Source: Adiantum capillus-veneris
Taxonomy: Eukaryota; Streptophyta; Polypodiopsida; Polypodiales; Pteridaceae
Direction: 5' to 3'
Length of the DNA stretch: 64,000 nucleotides
NCBI GenBank assembly: GCA_014529385.2
Contig: CM043967.1
Location: 80,986,278 to 81,050,277 of the forward strand
Positions 35,832 through 48,198 of this stretch are shown here, in pieces; positions within the stretch are counted from its first letter, which is position 1; each line of letters starts with the position of its first letter. The notes beneath the pieces were generated by a model that ran no database searches, was not told the DNA's origin, and saw only the letters and a list, made by a program, of their open reading frames with translations. The translations under genes were made by a program, and so were the position numbers.

Positions 35832-35835
35832 ACGT

Positions 35836-36241
35836 GTACCATAGTTATGGTTGAAACCTCTATTATATTTTTTCTTGGAGAGATCTTTTGTAGACCCCTA
35901 TATGACATTTTGATGACTTTATGATTAGAAGATTGAGTTGTTTTCCTACAAAGAAATTGTTTGACTAATTAAGTCATGTAAGTGAGTTTTGTGTGTGGAT
36001 TGAATGAGCCATGACTGGTTAAGTCATATGATTAAGTTTTGACGGATTGGATAAGTCATGACTGGTTAAGTCATCTGACTAAGTTTTGATGGACTGGTCA
36101 AGTCAAGATTGGTTAGGTCATGTGATTTCGTTTTAATGAATCGTATAAGTAAGGATTGATTAAGTCATACGAATGAGCTTTTAGTGGAGTGGATAAGTCT
36201 AAGTTTGGAAAGTACCCTATAGATTTGAGTTATTATAAACG
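35836..36241 (+). other. Element D leader with GGTTAAGTCAT minisatellite
   Basis: This is the part of the element D interior between element E and gag. Units containing CTGGTTAAGTCAT and AAGTTTTGA recur every ~45-55 bp between 35960 and 36180. There is no ORF. Confidence 0.6.
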
Positions 36242-37030
36242 TTGATATACACTCAGGGCAATCCTCAAATCACTTCTACGTTGGAAAACCCTCAAAACGA
36301 TGCTATCTATACGGAGATTCAGGAAAAGAAGTTATTGTTGAAAAAAATGCAACCACCTTCTTTTAAAGGAGAGGGTGATGATATTGAGAAAGATGCAGAA
36401 GTATGGATTGAAGCTATGGATGATTACTTCCTTGCTGCCAGGACCACACCTGCAAATCAAGCGATGCTAAGGATGTTTCATCTCTCAGGGGAAGCGAAGT
36501 TATGGTGGAAACAACATTGTCGTGACATGGGAGTGTTGGAGAACTCTCAGAGTTGGTGGGAAGTCAAACAAGCAGTGAAGGAAAGATACTTACCTCTTGT
36601 CCATGAAGCGATAAAGATGAATCAGTTCTTCAACTTGAAACAATACAATTTATCCCTGGAAGAGTACTACTCAAAGTTTGTAAGGCTTAGACGTTACCCA
36701 CCATCAATGAACATAGAGCAGCAGGTAGCTCGCTTTTGTCAAGGTTTAAGAGAACCAATTAGCTCGCGATTGGAAGCCCTGAAGCCTACCAAAGTACAAG
36801 ATGCTTTACTATGAGCTAAACCTTTTATGAAGGAACAAGGGATTACAAGAAGAATTGAACGGAATCAGAGATTCAGATATAGTCAACCACAGAGAGCTTA
36901 TGTCACTAATGCGCAAGATTCTCGACGCTTGAATGTTCAATGCTTTGAATGTGGAGAGTTGGGACTTTATCAAAACTCTTGTCCACGATTAGCTAATGGA
37001 GCAACAATATTAGCAAGTAAAGTAGATTAA
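36242..37030 (+). pseudogene. Element D gag, the only gene of this element
   Basis: MIYTQGNPQITSTLE begins at 36242. The Gag core is well preserved: MQPPSFKGEGDDIEKDAEVW, MFHLSGEAKLWWKQH, YYSKFVRLRRYPPS and ARFCQGLREPISSRLE. A TGA at 36812 interrupts it, but the frame continues to a zinc knuckle CFECGELGLYQNSC (about 36942-36983), in which the histidine of CX2CX4HX4C has become tyrosine. Two nonsilent changes are thus visible; the rest is intact. It would bind and package element RNA, with enzymes supplied by another element. Confidence 0.85.
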
Positions 37031-37122
37031 GGACATCACCCTTTTAGACATGATGATGGTCGTTAGTAATTAGAGGAGGAGCATCCTCACTTTTTCTCGA
37101 GATGAGGACATCTCGAATCCCT

Positions 37123-37134
37123 AAGTTGGGGAGA
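37123..37134 (+). promoter_or_regulatory. Polypurine tract, element D
   Basis: AAGTTGGGGAGA lies one base before the 3' LTR start. It follows the gag stop by about 95 bp, leaving no room for pol. Confidence 0.7.
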
Positions 37135-37135
37135 T

Positions 37136-39152
37136 TGTAAGGTACCCAACAATTTTCAATAAAAGTATTTCTTTTACTTTGCAAATATTTAAGGTTTGCA
37201 TTTTATTAAGTCAAAGAGCATTCTAATGGAACGATCGGATCAAAAATCAGACCCGAGAACTATTAATTATGACCCTTACTCACTTGAAAACAATAAGGTT
37301 GATGGGAAACTTAAGCATCAAGATTGTATCTAGAGATAAGAGTTGACTCTTGGGAAAGAAGGAACAATTTTAGGAAAGGAGGAGTATTTTTAGGAAAGAA
37401 AGAGGAGAGAGTTAAGTTTAGAGTTCTTGTCTTGGAAGCCAAGCTTCTTCTAAAATTGGAGAACCGAAATCGTGCATCGAATTTCGTGTCTGCAAAAAAA
37501 TAAAATAAGTAAAAAAAAATATTTTTTTGGGAGTCGCGAACGTACGTGAACTTATCCCTCTATTCTTAGCTGGCCTTGAGAGCCTATATAAAGACCCCTC
37601 TCTCCTCACTTTGATGGGACAGACACGCACTCTCAGAAGCGGAAGCTCTCTTGCCTTGACATTGGAGTTACCTTCTCTCTTTCAACCTCTCTCCGTCGAG
37701 CTCTTACCTTCAAGCCATCTCCATCTCGAAGTCTTTCTCTACCATCGTCGTGTTGCCCTTGGAATTCTGGAGTTCTCCTTTTGTCCTTCTCTCTTCTCTA
37801 CATCGACACGATATTGGCCTTGAAGCAAGTGACTCGAAGCTCGAAGGACGCTCATGTCGCTGCACCTCCAAGGAAGATGCAGAGGAAGGCATCAACTACT
37901 CCAAACGTTGCTGAAGCGGAGGTATTGGTTGTGGAAGAAATCGAAGCCGTCCAACCTCAAACACGGGAGGTAATCAAACACGTCGCTAATCTGGTAAGAT
38001 GAATTTATAATTCTACATTGCTTTTCATGATGACTTGGGAAGCTAAGCATAGGGAACCCCTTAAACTATCCAAGAGACGTGATTCTATCACAAGAAACAA
38101 GCATATGTTTTCATAGATTAGTGAAAGAATGGTTTGATAAATTGTCACTGTTTTGTTGAATTGTTATTGCTTAATAAATTGTATTGTTTGATAAGTGGTT
38201 ACTGATCGATATAAAGAATTGGTTGTTCATGTTTGATGAATCATTTAAAGAGAAAATTGTTGAAAGTATATCTTTTGTTCCTCGCGGGCGGCGAGGTGAT
38301 TCCGCAGTTAGCGGAGATTAAGCTGAGGTTGTCGGCTCTCTTTTATTCCTTGCGGTTAGCGGGATGCCTCGCGGGTAGCAGGATGCCTCGTGGGTAGCGG
38401 GATGCCTGGCAGTTAGCAAGATGCCTCGCAGGTAGCGGGATGCCTCGCGGTTAGCAAGATGGGAAGGTTGCGCAATTCGCGGTTAGCGAATAAATCCTTT
38501 GCAAAGGCTCTGTTGGTGAGACAGAGAAAGTCCGCGGGTAGCGGCAAACTCATAAGAAATTGGAAAAGTTATTTTTGTTGAAATATAGCGCTGTCTTCAT
38601 TAGACCTTGTTTGAATTGTTTTTGTATTGTTTGAAGGGCTGTATAAAAGAACCTGTGTTTGGAATTAATTAAGGAACACTGTTTGTATATGTTAAAGAGT
38701 ATGAGTGTGGGGTGGAAAGTGGGGGCTAGCTCAGGTTGCTAGTCAAGGATGGGTGGTCTCGATTAGTCGAGAAACTTTCCACTCTCTCTTATGAAGATAA
38801 GTGAAATTAAAGACTCATTGTGCCAAGAGTCGAGATGGCCCAAATCTACGTGACATAAAATTACTATTTAGTTTAAACTAAGTCTCATATCATATTTATG
38901 GTTTATGGATGGTGGCCGTGCCTCTTAAACGTAAGGAAAAAGGCATCGTTTATGGATTCTAAATATGTCAATGGGATTTCATCTTTATGTTAGAAAACAG
39001 CTTCATTAGAATCCTAGATTTATTGACCTGGCTTGTGGCGTATAACCACGTAAACGATGGATAGAGGACTTCCTCTCTTCTGTTGCTCGTATCTCTACTT
39101 TGTGGAAACGGAGTAGGGTGTCGTCAATGGAAAAGGAGAATAAAGGAAGGCC
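37136..39152 (+). repeat. Element D 3' LTR, missing its last ~44 bp
   Basis: It matches the 5' LTR from TGTAAGGTACCC to AAGGAAGGCC, then changes to unrelated sequence. The GCGGTTAGCGG cluster (38280-38540) holds a different number of units than the 5' copy. Confidence 0.9.
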
Positions 39153-39638
39153 GATGGCTTTTCCAATCGTGGCAGTAAGCAAGATTTGAAGACAACTGGA
39201 GCTCACCACACCAATAAAACTGCCATATATGGTGGATTCTTGGCACACTCTTGGGAATCATAATTTCCAGTTCTGCCTTTGCAGGAGCCAAGATGCTCAA
39301 TTTTCCTCTCACTACTAGGGGTTACAAATTTGGTCCTATTTGGCATGCAAATTTTATTGTTCAGACACTGCATATAATGATCGTATTCTTCACTTGGGAT
39401 CCAGGAGGACACTGGCATAAAGTTCTGGAAGCCATGGGCCTCCCATATAATCAACCCACACTATTCCAAGGAATAGGCTATCATCCGGACATGTTGTTTG
39501 GAGATTCATGAATATCCCAGAAATCTCACCAATGGCCAAATGGAATGGCTAGTTCAGAAGGCAACTCAATATCAGCTCCTACGGATCACAGCTGAAGAAG
39601 AATCAAAAGCAGAGCTAGGAGCATGAATGCCTCTAGCC
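39153..39638 (+). other. 3' remnant of another LTR element with an unassigned ORF
   Basis: An 86-codon frame (39251-39511) contains TWDPGGHWHKVLEAMGLPY and ends FGDS. A similar FDPGG motif occurs in the 3' ORF of element F (60700-60860), but the rest does not align by eye. It is followed by a polypurine tract and an LTR start, so it is probably the 3' end of an element related to G. Confidence 0.4.
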
Positions 39639-39649
39639 AGAAGGGAGGG
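39639..39649 (+). promoter_or_regulatory. Polypurine tract before the CT-rich LTR
   Basis: AGAAGGGAGGG lies four bases before TGACGGCCGG, the start shared in part with 23085. Confidence 0.6.
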
Positions 39650-39653
39650 CTAA

Positions 39654-40246
39654 TGACGGCCGGTTTTTGAAACCGTGGCCACAAGAACCAACCCAATCGA
39701 GAAGGAGCACAATACGGAAAAACGATAAACAAAAAGTTTTTTGCATGCACCACCACCCCTCCCATGCTTGCAGGCGGTGGGCCGCCTCTCAATTTGTTGG
39801 ACACACTCCTCCATTATCACCAGAGGACAGCTCCTCTCTCTCCTGCACCCGGCTCTGCCAACCCACTATCTCTCTCTCTCTCTCTTATCTTGCTCCTGTG
39901 TCACCTAGCCCAATGGGACATAAAACAAATCTTCTCTCTCAAGGCTACCATACATGGACAAGAAGTCTCTCCCTTTCTCTCTTTCATTATTCACTCTCTC
40001 TCACCCATCTTGTACATACCTCACTCGTCCATACTCCCTCTTTCCCCCTCTGGCGGGCCGTCACACACCCTCTCTCCCCTCTCCCTTTTCTTCATTCCTC
40101 ACCCACTCACTCTATCCATCACACTCTCTCTCCCTCACCCCTTCCCTCAACATATCTCTCTTCACATCTCTCATTCTCTCTCTCCTACCTCTTTCTAACT
40201 CTGTCTCTCATTCTCTGTTGGCCAGGCAGCCCAAACGGGTGTAATA

Positions 40247-40295
<49 letters not shown>

Positions 40296-40448
40296 TAGCA
40301 CACCACACACACACACTACCCCCTCACCCCCTCAACCTCACTCTCATTTCCCCCCCTTGGCTCACTATCTCTCTCCCTCGTTCAGCCCCACCTCGTTGAC
40401 CCCTCTCTTCCTCTTGTTCAAGCCCATAGGCACAGCCAGCAAGAGCCG

Positions 40449-40507
<59 letters not shown>

Positions 40508-40580
40508 GTACACACACCCACACAGACCCCACCCAATTCTCACCCCCCCTCACCCCTTCCTCCCTCGCTCAGCACCACTC

Positions 40581-40668
<88 letters not shown>

Positions 40669-40810
40669 TTGTGCTATTTCAAATCATCATTGTCCGCATC
40701 CTAGCCGCTTAAGGCTAGGTGGTGCCCCCTCTTCATTTCACCATGGCTAGCTTGGCGTGCATCGGCTCCTGGTGTTTGAGGCCGTCGGGGTCCGTGTTGC
40801 GCTTTGCGGT
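39654..40810 (+). repeat. CT-rich LTR-like block
   Basis: It begins TGACGGCCGGTTTTTGAAACC after a polypurine tract. It is dominated by pyrimidine-rich sequence with (CT)n at 40246-40291, 40450-40504 and 40585-40614 and (GT)n at 40615-40664. A hairpin CTAGCCGCTTAAGGCTAG is followed by GTGGTGCCCCCT (40700-40730). The same hairpin-plus-GGTGGTGCCCCCT layout occurs near the end of the element F LTRs (56685-56722). The long ORF 39667-40704 is an artefact of low complexity. Confidence 0.5.
40615..40664. repeat. (GT)n microsatellite adjoining (CT)n
   Basis: A (CT)15 run passes directly into about 25 GT repeats, the same arrangement in kind as at 754-836. Confidence 0.95.
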
Positions 40811-40815
40811 CGTCA

Positions 40816-42640
40816 TTGTGAAAGTATGAATGTATCCCGCGCATCTGTCCACACCCGCCTAGAGTTCACTTTAATCAATCCACTCTTGTCTTTGTGCACA
40901 ATTGCATTAGGGCAGCTAATAATAACTTAGAACCACTTGTCATCAAAGATAAAAATATCAAACTTTCTAAAGCTAATCTTTAAGATGTCTTGGATGTAGC
41001 CAAAATATTCAAGCTTGCTAGTCTTTGTGTTGTTATCCCTGGCACTACTCCTACTTTCTTGGACGAAGCTTACCCTAACACCACTATCAAAGGTGACCCT
41101 TTGTTCGTCTATCCGTTGCACTCTAAAGTGTTTCCCATGCGACCACAAAGCTCCATATTTGTGATACTGCAGCCACAAAATTGAAACAAACTTAAAGTTA
41201 TTAAAGTAATGTGATCATGTGGAGCTCAAAAAGGAAGTTGTGAAAATTTACATGCCAATCGCAACCCCTTGACATCTCTCTTCCTCTTCAGTAATCAACA
41301 CTCCATTCCTCTTTGCCTTTGAGATTGTCGCATCTAACCACCACCCAATTGAAAAGTCTGGCAATTTCTGAAGATGATTTGGAAAAGGAAGGTTTCTAGT
41401 GGCATGGTTGCACTTGAGTTGCAAGCGACCTGTGAAGTGTTGTTGGTTTTACTCTTTGTACTTATCTAGCCACTTTTACATGATGTCTGAGTTGAGAAGG
41501 AAAAATCTCTTATCCTTTTCTTGCATTCTGATGTCCATCTTCCTAATGATGCCTTGTCCCTGCGGGCCAGTCCCCTATCACCTTGACATTGACCTTAGTA
41601 GTTCACATTCGGGAAATTTTTGGATCAATTGAGCCCAAAAATTCACTGATGAGGAGACTCTTGTACAAGCCATCCTTCGGCCATGCTACCCTCGGGGCAA
41701 ACCCTTTGACGAACGAAGCCCTTTAAAGTCTTCATAAATCTCTCCAAGAAGAATATCCACCTGCTATGGACTACCCCAGCAATTGCAACTTCATCGACCA
41801 CATGCACAAGTACATGGATTTGGATGGTAAGAATGTTTGTTGAAAAGTACTTCTCCACCATACACACTGCTTCAATAGCATTTAAGCATGTTTCATCGAT
41901 GCTGTCTTGTCTTATCTCTTTTGAACTGATCCAGTGTACCAACTCACTAATTTTATAGATTTCTCTTCTTATGTCATCTATCAAACAATCATTTACGGCA
42001 ATGGTAAGATAAACTGTAAAAATTTGTGCCAATCGTGGGACTTAAGACCATCATCTCTCGTAAAAGCCGTTTTCAAACATCACATGCACCCAGTGGGAGT
42101 CTTGAATAAAGATATAGTCTTCTTCACTTGTTGATCTTCTGCATGACTAAAAACCCATGGACCTTTTGGTATAGCAAACTTTCCATTGGGTTTGAGTTGA
42201 GGCCACATCTCAAACATTTGACCCACAGCCTGTAGGTCATCTCTTTGGGCCTTGCTCTCCCTTTTTCTCGTGATGGTTTTTTGTATGATCTCCCCCACAT
42301 TCTTGAAGATGTGCATTGGGTCGAGTAGATGATTAATCAGTAGGTCATTTCAGTACGGGAATTCATGAAAAATAGAAAGTCTTTTCATTTCAGGTGGCAT
42401 GAAATCTCCCCTCTCCAGCCACATGTTTTTTCAATCGCTCGCTTTCAGTGGATGCATGTCATGTTTGCATATGTTTGGTCCACGTAGTTCATGTCCTTCA
42501 GGCAAAAATCTACCATGCTCCTCGTAAACTGTCTTACTCAAATGATCAGAGCGGCGGAAGCCAAGTCGAGGACCACATTTTGGATATGCATGATTGCCCG
42601 AGTAACTCAAGCCTAAAAAATCATAAAATTAAAATATAAA
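40816..42640 (-). pseudogene. CACTA transposase, C-terminal part (DUF4218 and DUF4216)
   Basis: The middle region resumes at about 42535 with VYEEHGRFLPEGHELRGP and reaches LLDPMHIFKNVGEIIQ (about 42305), a hallmark linking Transposase_21 to DUF4218. DUF4218 is clear at 42032-41643 with SRWIFFLERFMKTLKGFVRQ and PEGSMAEGWL. DUF4216 is seen at 41180-40925 with FGYIQDILKISFRKFDIFIF, continuing to DTFILSQ near 40816. Stops and frameshifts separate these parts. Confidence 0.85.
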
Positions 42641-42659
42641 AGCATGAATAACATGCACG

Positions 42660-44640
42660 TGAGGGTTTCAAAGGCACTTACCTAAACACTCACCAAAGCC
42701 TAACCAATCGTGCATGGTCCACATGAGAATGCCTTGCACATGTATATTTCATCATCCAATTGGTTGGGACGTTGGAAAGGGGGAAACGGGAAAACCACCA
42801 GCACATAAACTCGATGCCTCTATATAGCTCAGTGATCTCACAGCACCCCTATTCCCCTAGCAAACACACACCATGATACACAATATGCAAACAATTACTG
42901 TCCAAGCCCGATCCTGACCACCCAGCATGTGCTCGACCACCTCGACTTTTGACTTGCCCCACATCCAAATAGAGAGCTCCCACATACTCGACACACACTC
43001 ATTTTCACATAGAAAGGTCTCATGCCCGAGATCTCTAAGAAGCACACACATATATCTGGCACCTTCGGAAAAAAGAGTGAGAGTGATAAAAAACGATGTA
43101 TACAAGTCACTCAAACAACAAGCATGTGGAGATTCAAGCTGCTTCGATTGGCAAAAAATGTACAATGATGTATATCTCCAAAAACACTTTCTCCTAATTG
43201 ATGAAGATCCGGTGAATTTATATGGAACTCCTCCTTTGTATGCACTCCGACTTTGTATGCTCTCGACCTTTCTTTTACTCACAGTCGGTAGCTTATGGCA
43301 CTACCCCTCATTGCACTTGGACAAGCTCTCGTGGTTGCCTCTCTTCTCTGTAGCACTTGACACCCCTTAGCCGGCATCCTTGTGGCCTCCACTATCCTGC
43401 TCGACTCCTTCTCCCTCTGGTTTCGATCACTCACCTCCTTGTGCAGATTTCCCTTCTCCTTATGCTTTGGCTCACGGAATCACAACCCCCCAATTGTGTA
43501 GTCCCTTGCAGATGGCGACCCCTTCAGGCCCTCTGTGGTGCCCCCTTGTCTGCAAACCTCTCCCTTCTCATGCGCCTCCCAAGTGGCCCTTCTCACCCCC
43601 CCGTTTGCTCGTGCTCCCCGCATGCAGGCTCCAAATGGCCACGCTCCTCTACAGCGCTGCCTTGCAGCCGACTCAGGCCCACCACCTCGGCTCTGTTGGC
43701 CAACCCCCTGCTCTCCAATGCTCTTCCAGTCCCTGAGGAGTTGCAATTCGCTGCCTCTTGCAGTCCTCCCACCGCTTCATGCGCCCTCCTTAGGTGGCAG
43801 CTCTGCCCTCAATTGCCCTGGCCAATAGCGACCTCGCTATTGGTCGCTCCTTCTTCTCCCAAATTGGCCTGAACCCTCGCTTAATGCAATTCCGTATGGC
43901 TTCACCCAGGTGGCGCCACCACCCTCTGCATGCAATCTCCGAGTGTCGACCTTCCATCCCGCTCTGCTCGTCTACTGCAGGCAACTTTGTATTCTTTTAT
44001 ATATATATATATATAAACACCACACTTAGGCGGCCCTTCACACGGCCATGCATCATTATCTTTTTTTGTCCAATTTAAAAAATTTGAGGTTGGCCTCCTT
44101 TCACACACACTGCATGGACCCGATCAACGAACTTCCCTTCAAAGAAACTTCAATGTAGTTCGCCTTAGCATCATCAACACAAAACTTCAGCTTCCTGGCG
44201 GTGAAGAAACAAGGACCGTTCCACAAGAATTGTCCTCGGGTGCCAAGATCTTTTCCTAGAGAGGTGTTGACTGATATGACCGTTGATTAGATTGCGCGAC
44301 CATAACTCTCAATTGGCCGAAGTGCTCTCTGACCAATTGAGTTGGAAAAACATTTTTGACCTTTCTAAACTCCACATTTAGCATACATACCCTGGCAAGT
44401 AGTGTCTCTTGTAGACATCTCGCTCCAAATCCCATAGCATAAACTTCATGGCACCTGCATCCAACACCCCTTGCCTCGTTCCCAACCTTGTGATATAAGC
44501 ATATGCTCCTGTCATCTGTGATAGCAAAAACAAATTGCAGTTTTGACTAGCGAGACTGCTCCAACTCGATGTACCTGGCTCCATCAAATATCTGTTCAAG
44601 GTCTTTGCCATTTTCCTTGAAACTGCCATGTCTTGACTTC
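42660..44640. other. ~2-kb insertion within the CACTA transposase
   Basis: No transposase similarity is present here. The stretch holds a TATA-like TCTATATAG (42823), a GC- and pyrimidine-rich segment (43360-43900) with proline-rich artefact ORFs on both strands, an AATAGCGACCTCGCTATT palindrome (43823) also found in element E LTRs, a (TA)n tract (43999-44014), and AT-richer flanks. It is best read as one or more solo LTR-like insertions; the ends were not found. Confidence 0.45.
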
Positions 44641-45951
44641 CTGCACTTTCATAGATCGACATAGTTTGGCTGTACCAACATATCAACCACATTGATCCCT
44701 GCCCACAAGATTTGGAGCTCTTCTATAAGTGGTGCCAGATAGACGTCCATGTTCTTTGATTTGTACTTTCTTGGGACGATCAATGACAACAACAGATGGC
44801 CCTTCTTGATAGATAGCCATGGTGGAAGATTACAATTAACCAAGCAAATAGGCCATGTGCTCCATGACGAACTTCGTAATCCAAATGGGTTTACTCCGTC
44901 CATTGCCAGAACAAAGCAGATACATCGAGGCTCATTCTTTAATGTAGGCCAACTTTCCTCTATGTGCTTCTATGCACAAGAGTCAGAAGGTACCTGCATC
45001 ACATCATCTGTCGATCTAGTATTTGAGTGCCATGTCATCAAAGCGGCTATAGACTTGCACATGAACATTCTCTTTAATCTTGGAATGATAGGAAAGTGTC
45101 AAAGGACCTTTGCACGGATAAATTTTTGTTGTGTGTCCTCTCTATATCTGTTTGATCCACAATTGGATACTATTCCAAATTTGCATACCCATTGCAAAAA
45201 AGTATACAATCATTAGGGCATGCATATATTTTGTGATAATCCAAGCCCAAATTAGTAAGAAGATTTTTAGCGGGTGGACGGATAGGGGACATGTGACTGC
45301 CTTTCGGTAAGATTTTCTCGTTGAGCAACCTGTCACTGCATGAACAAGTCAACCCCTTGATCACATTATTGAACTGTAATTTGCACTTTGGCATGCTTAG
45401 GATACAATGTATTTACCTGAAAAGATTTGTGACGGAGGCATCAGACCACCTGTAGACAGCAGACTGCAAATTAAGCATTGCCAAAGTGGTACGGAGAACT
45501 GAAATTTTTGCACCATTGTCAAGCGGCATATCTGCAAGAGTTTGCATCATCTCACCCTCTTTATCGTTGCTATCATGCCGTTGATATGGACGGGATGACT
45601 GAGGTTTGTTTGTAGTATTGCTTGAATGTTGTTGTCTTTTATGTTTTCAATGAGGAATCCATGTCAAAGAACACATCTAACGTCTACTCCATCTCTACTT
45701 CTTGAAATGCCACATCAGGTATTGGTTAGGTGGACGCAGTCAATGGCTGTTGTCTGAAAATCGTCTTCTCTAGGATGAAGTTGGAGCAATATCTACTTGC
45801 GGAGGTTGATCTAATTCTCCAGACCATGAGATGGATAACGTAGGTCTTGTAGTTGCTCTATGGAAAAGAGACCATTATTGTGTATGTGCTGGTCGCACAT
45901 TTTTTGTTTTTGAAAGATCTGATGCTTGCAATGGGCACAAGGACACGCCAT
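44640..45951 (-). pseudogene. CACTA transposase, N-terminal domain and Transposase_21
   Basis: The start is taken at the minus-strand ATG at 45951. CPCAHCKHQIF followed by DQHIHNNGL is the cysteine-rich transposase-associated domain. Further on, LGLDYHKIYACPNDCILF (about 45265-45210), then MDGVNPFGLRSSSWSTWPI and NLPPWLSIKKGHLLLSLI (44903-44800) and DVYLAPLIEELQILW are diagnostic Transposase_21 blocks. Coding similarity stops near 44690 (GINVVD). Stops and frame changes occur throughout, so no active transposase is made. Confidence 0.85.
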
Positions 45952-46050
45952 CCTATCGTTCATACTTTATCTACCAATGATGCAACAAATAATTAAATCA
46001 CTCTTGTTATAAGTACACACTACTAACTACATGGCAATACATGACAAGCT

Positions 46051-46895
46051 CACATTCTCTAGCCATGCCCGATCCCCGCGCACCTCGGTCTAGAGGTGCA
46101 CGGAGATTAGGACCACAGGGTAATAACCTCGACTTTATTGGTCAATGACTATATATTAGTGTTTTTGAAGTCTGTGTGCGTTATTAAAGTCCAATTGCTT
46201 TTTTTACTTCGTTTATCAAACTCCGTTTGCATTTTTGAAGTACAAAAGTCATTTCCAAAGTTCGCCTTGTGTTTTTTTCACTATTTGCCACTGCTAGCTC
46301 TAACAACCTCACATTCTCTAGGCATGCCCCATCCATGCACACCTCGGTCTAAAGGCGCACGGAGATTAGGACCACAAGATAATAATCTCGTCTTTATTGG
46401 TCAATGACTATATATTAGGGTTTTTGAAGTCTGTGTGCGTTATTGAAGTACGATTGCATTAATTTACTTCGTTTATAAAAGTTCGTTTGCGTTTTTAAAG
46501 TACACAAGTCATTTTTGAAGTCCGTTTGTGTTTTTTCTACTATTTTTTGCTAGCTCTAACAACCTCACATTCTCTAGCCATGCCCGATCCCTGCACACCT
46601 TGATCTAGAGGTGCACAAAGATTAGGACAATAGGGTAATAATCTCGTCTTTATTAGCCAATGACTATATATTAGTTTTTGAAGTCTGTGTGTGTTATTGA
46701 AGTCCGATTGTGTTATTTTGCTTTGTTTATCAAATTTGTTCGCATTTTTGAAGTACACAAGTCATTTTTGAAGTCCGTTTGCGTTTTTTCTACTATTTTC
46801 CACTAGCTCTAACAACCTCACATTCTCTAGCCATGATCGATCCTCGCACACCTCGGTCTACAGGTGCACGGAGATTATGACCATAGGGTAATAAT
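46051..46895. repeat. ~256-bp tandem repeat, three and a third copies
   Basis: CACATTCTCTAGCCATGCCC starts units at 46051, 46310, 46566 and 46819, giving periods of 259, 256 and 253 bp. Each unit holds CGGAGATTAGGACCA, TATATATTAG and TTGAAGTCYGTTTGCGTTTT. The last copy stops near 46895. ORFs inside are not conserved between units. Confidence 0.9.
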
Positions 46896-47800
46896 CTCGT
46901 CTCTATATTCATGGATATCACACACAGACACACACACACACGTCTACATGACAATGCATGTAGAGGGTTTCAAGAGCCACCTAGCCCCAAGCTGCTAACC
47001 CTAAGAATGCATATGGATTGCACATGGCTTGCCATATTTGCAGCCATACTTTGAGTATGGCTTGCCCATTTACCTATTGATGGTTTGGGCAATCCATATG
47101 CGTTCTTGTTAACAGAAACGATAAACGAGCAAGCCATTTTTGAAGTCCATTTGCAATTCCCTATAAAATATGCATACAGACTTCAAGGACTTCAAGAACA
47201 TTTGCACCTATGGATGGTTAAGATAAGTGCACAAGCCTTTTTTGAAGTTCGTTTGCATTTTACTCAATAAAAACGCAAACGGACTTCAGAAACGACTTGT
47301 ACACCTATAATTTTTGCTTCCTATTTTGTACACCGCTTGCAATATTTGCTTGCTACTATGCATATGGATTTTCCATTTTCCTATTGATGGTTTGAACAAG
47401 CCATATGCGTTCTTGTTAGCACAAACGACAAGAGAGCAATCCGTTTCTAAAGTCCGTTTGTATTTTTTCTTAGCCACGCATATAGACTTCAAGAATGTCT
47501 TTCTATCTTCCCGTTTTTGCTAACAAGAACGCATATGGCTTGCCCAAACCAAAAGCAAACAAGTTGGCAGGCCATATGCAAAGTAGCAAGCAAATATGGC
47601 GAGTGTACAAGGCATTTCTGAAGTCTGTTTGCGTTTTTTTGCTAAAAAACGTAGCCGAACTTCAAAAATGGCTTGCACACTTGCCATTTCTTCTAGCCAC
47701 TATGCCTACTGCTTGCCCCAAGTGGACAAGCAGTTTTTGAAGTTTCTTTGTGTTTTTTCTTGAAGTTTCAAATAGCCCAACAACTAACCCTAACTGGGTT
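46896..47800. repeat. Field of direct and inverted TTGAAGTCCGTTTGCG motifs
   Basis: The motif TTTTGAAGTCCGTTTGCGTTTT from the tandem array recurs here in both orientations (for example 47142, 47240, 47270, 47450, 47615, 47650), mixed with inverted GCATATGGATTG/CAATCCATATGC words. Neighbouring copies such as 47240-47300 can fold into long hairpins. Repeats of this kind are common at CACTA subterminal ends, but that link is not proven. Confidence 0.7.
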
Positions 47801-48198
47801 GAAATAGCGCAACTGCTTAGCCTAAGAGGGTTGAAATAGCTCAATCGCTTACCCTATAAGCGGTTAATCTTAAGCAGATTATTGAAATGGCTAAACTAAT
47901 GTGACACACCTAAGGCGATTTAGAGTCTCCAAATCTAAAGCCACTAACCCTAATTAGCGGCCTGAAACAGCCACCACCAGGTTTTTTTTATTTTGCTAGT
48001 GGAGAAACATGGCATTCTTCTTCATAGCCAACACCATTAAGATCCACATAGAATTTGCCTTGATGTGCTGCCCTACCCCACAAAACCTCATCACGTTCCT
48101 TGTTTGCTCAATCAAGATCTTCCTGCACATGCCAAATCAAAGCTTCTTGTTCCTTCAACATCCTCTTGTACCTTTCCATGACCATAAATCAAGCGTTT
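47801..48198. other. Unassigned spacer with GGTTGAAATAGC(G/T)CAA repeats
   Basis: Two GGGTTGAAATAGC units at 47797 and 47829 and a further CTAACCCTAA word are the only structure. No gene. Confidence 0.4.

Larger units (their letters stand above)
40816..45951 (-). mobile_element. Degenerate CACTA (En/Spm) DNA transposon coding region
   Basis: The minus strand carries, in the right order, the transposase-associated N-terminal domain, Transposase_21, DUF4218 and DUF4216. All are broken by stops and frameshifts, and a ~2-kb insertion lies at 42660-44640. No CACTA terminal inverted repeats could be fixed. The left edge touches the CT-rich LTR. The repeat field at 46051-47800 could be the subterminal region. 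Confidence 0.85.

Noticed and set aside
39667-40704. 345-codon plus-strand ORF
   Set aside because: Ser/Leu/Pro/His-rich low-complexity frame through CT-rich LTR sequence; alternative frames are equally open.
43357-43872. 171-codon proline/leucine-rich ORF and its antisense partners
   Set aside because: GC- and pyrimidine-rich sequence with overlapping open frames on both strands and no domain.
46300-47940. CTAACCCTAA words as telomeric repeats
   Set aside because: Only isolated single units; no (CCCTAAA)n array.
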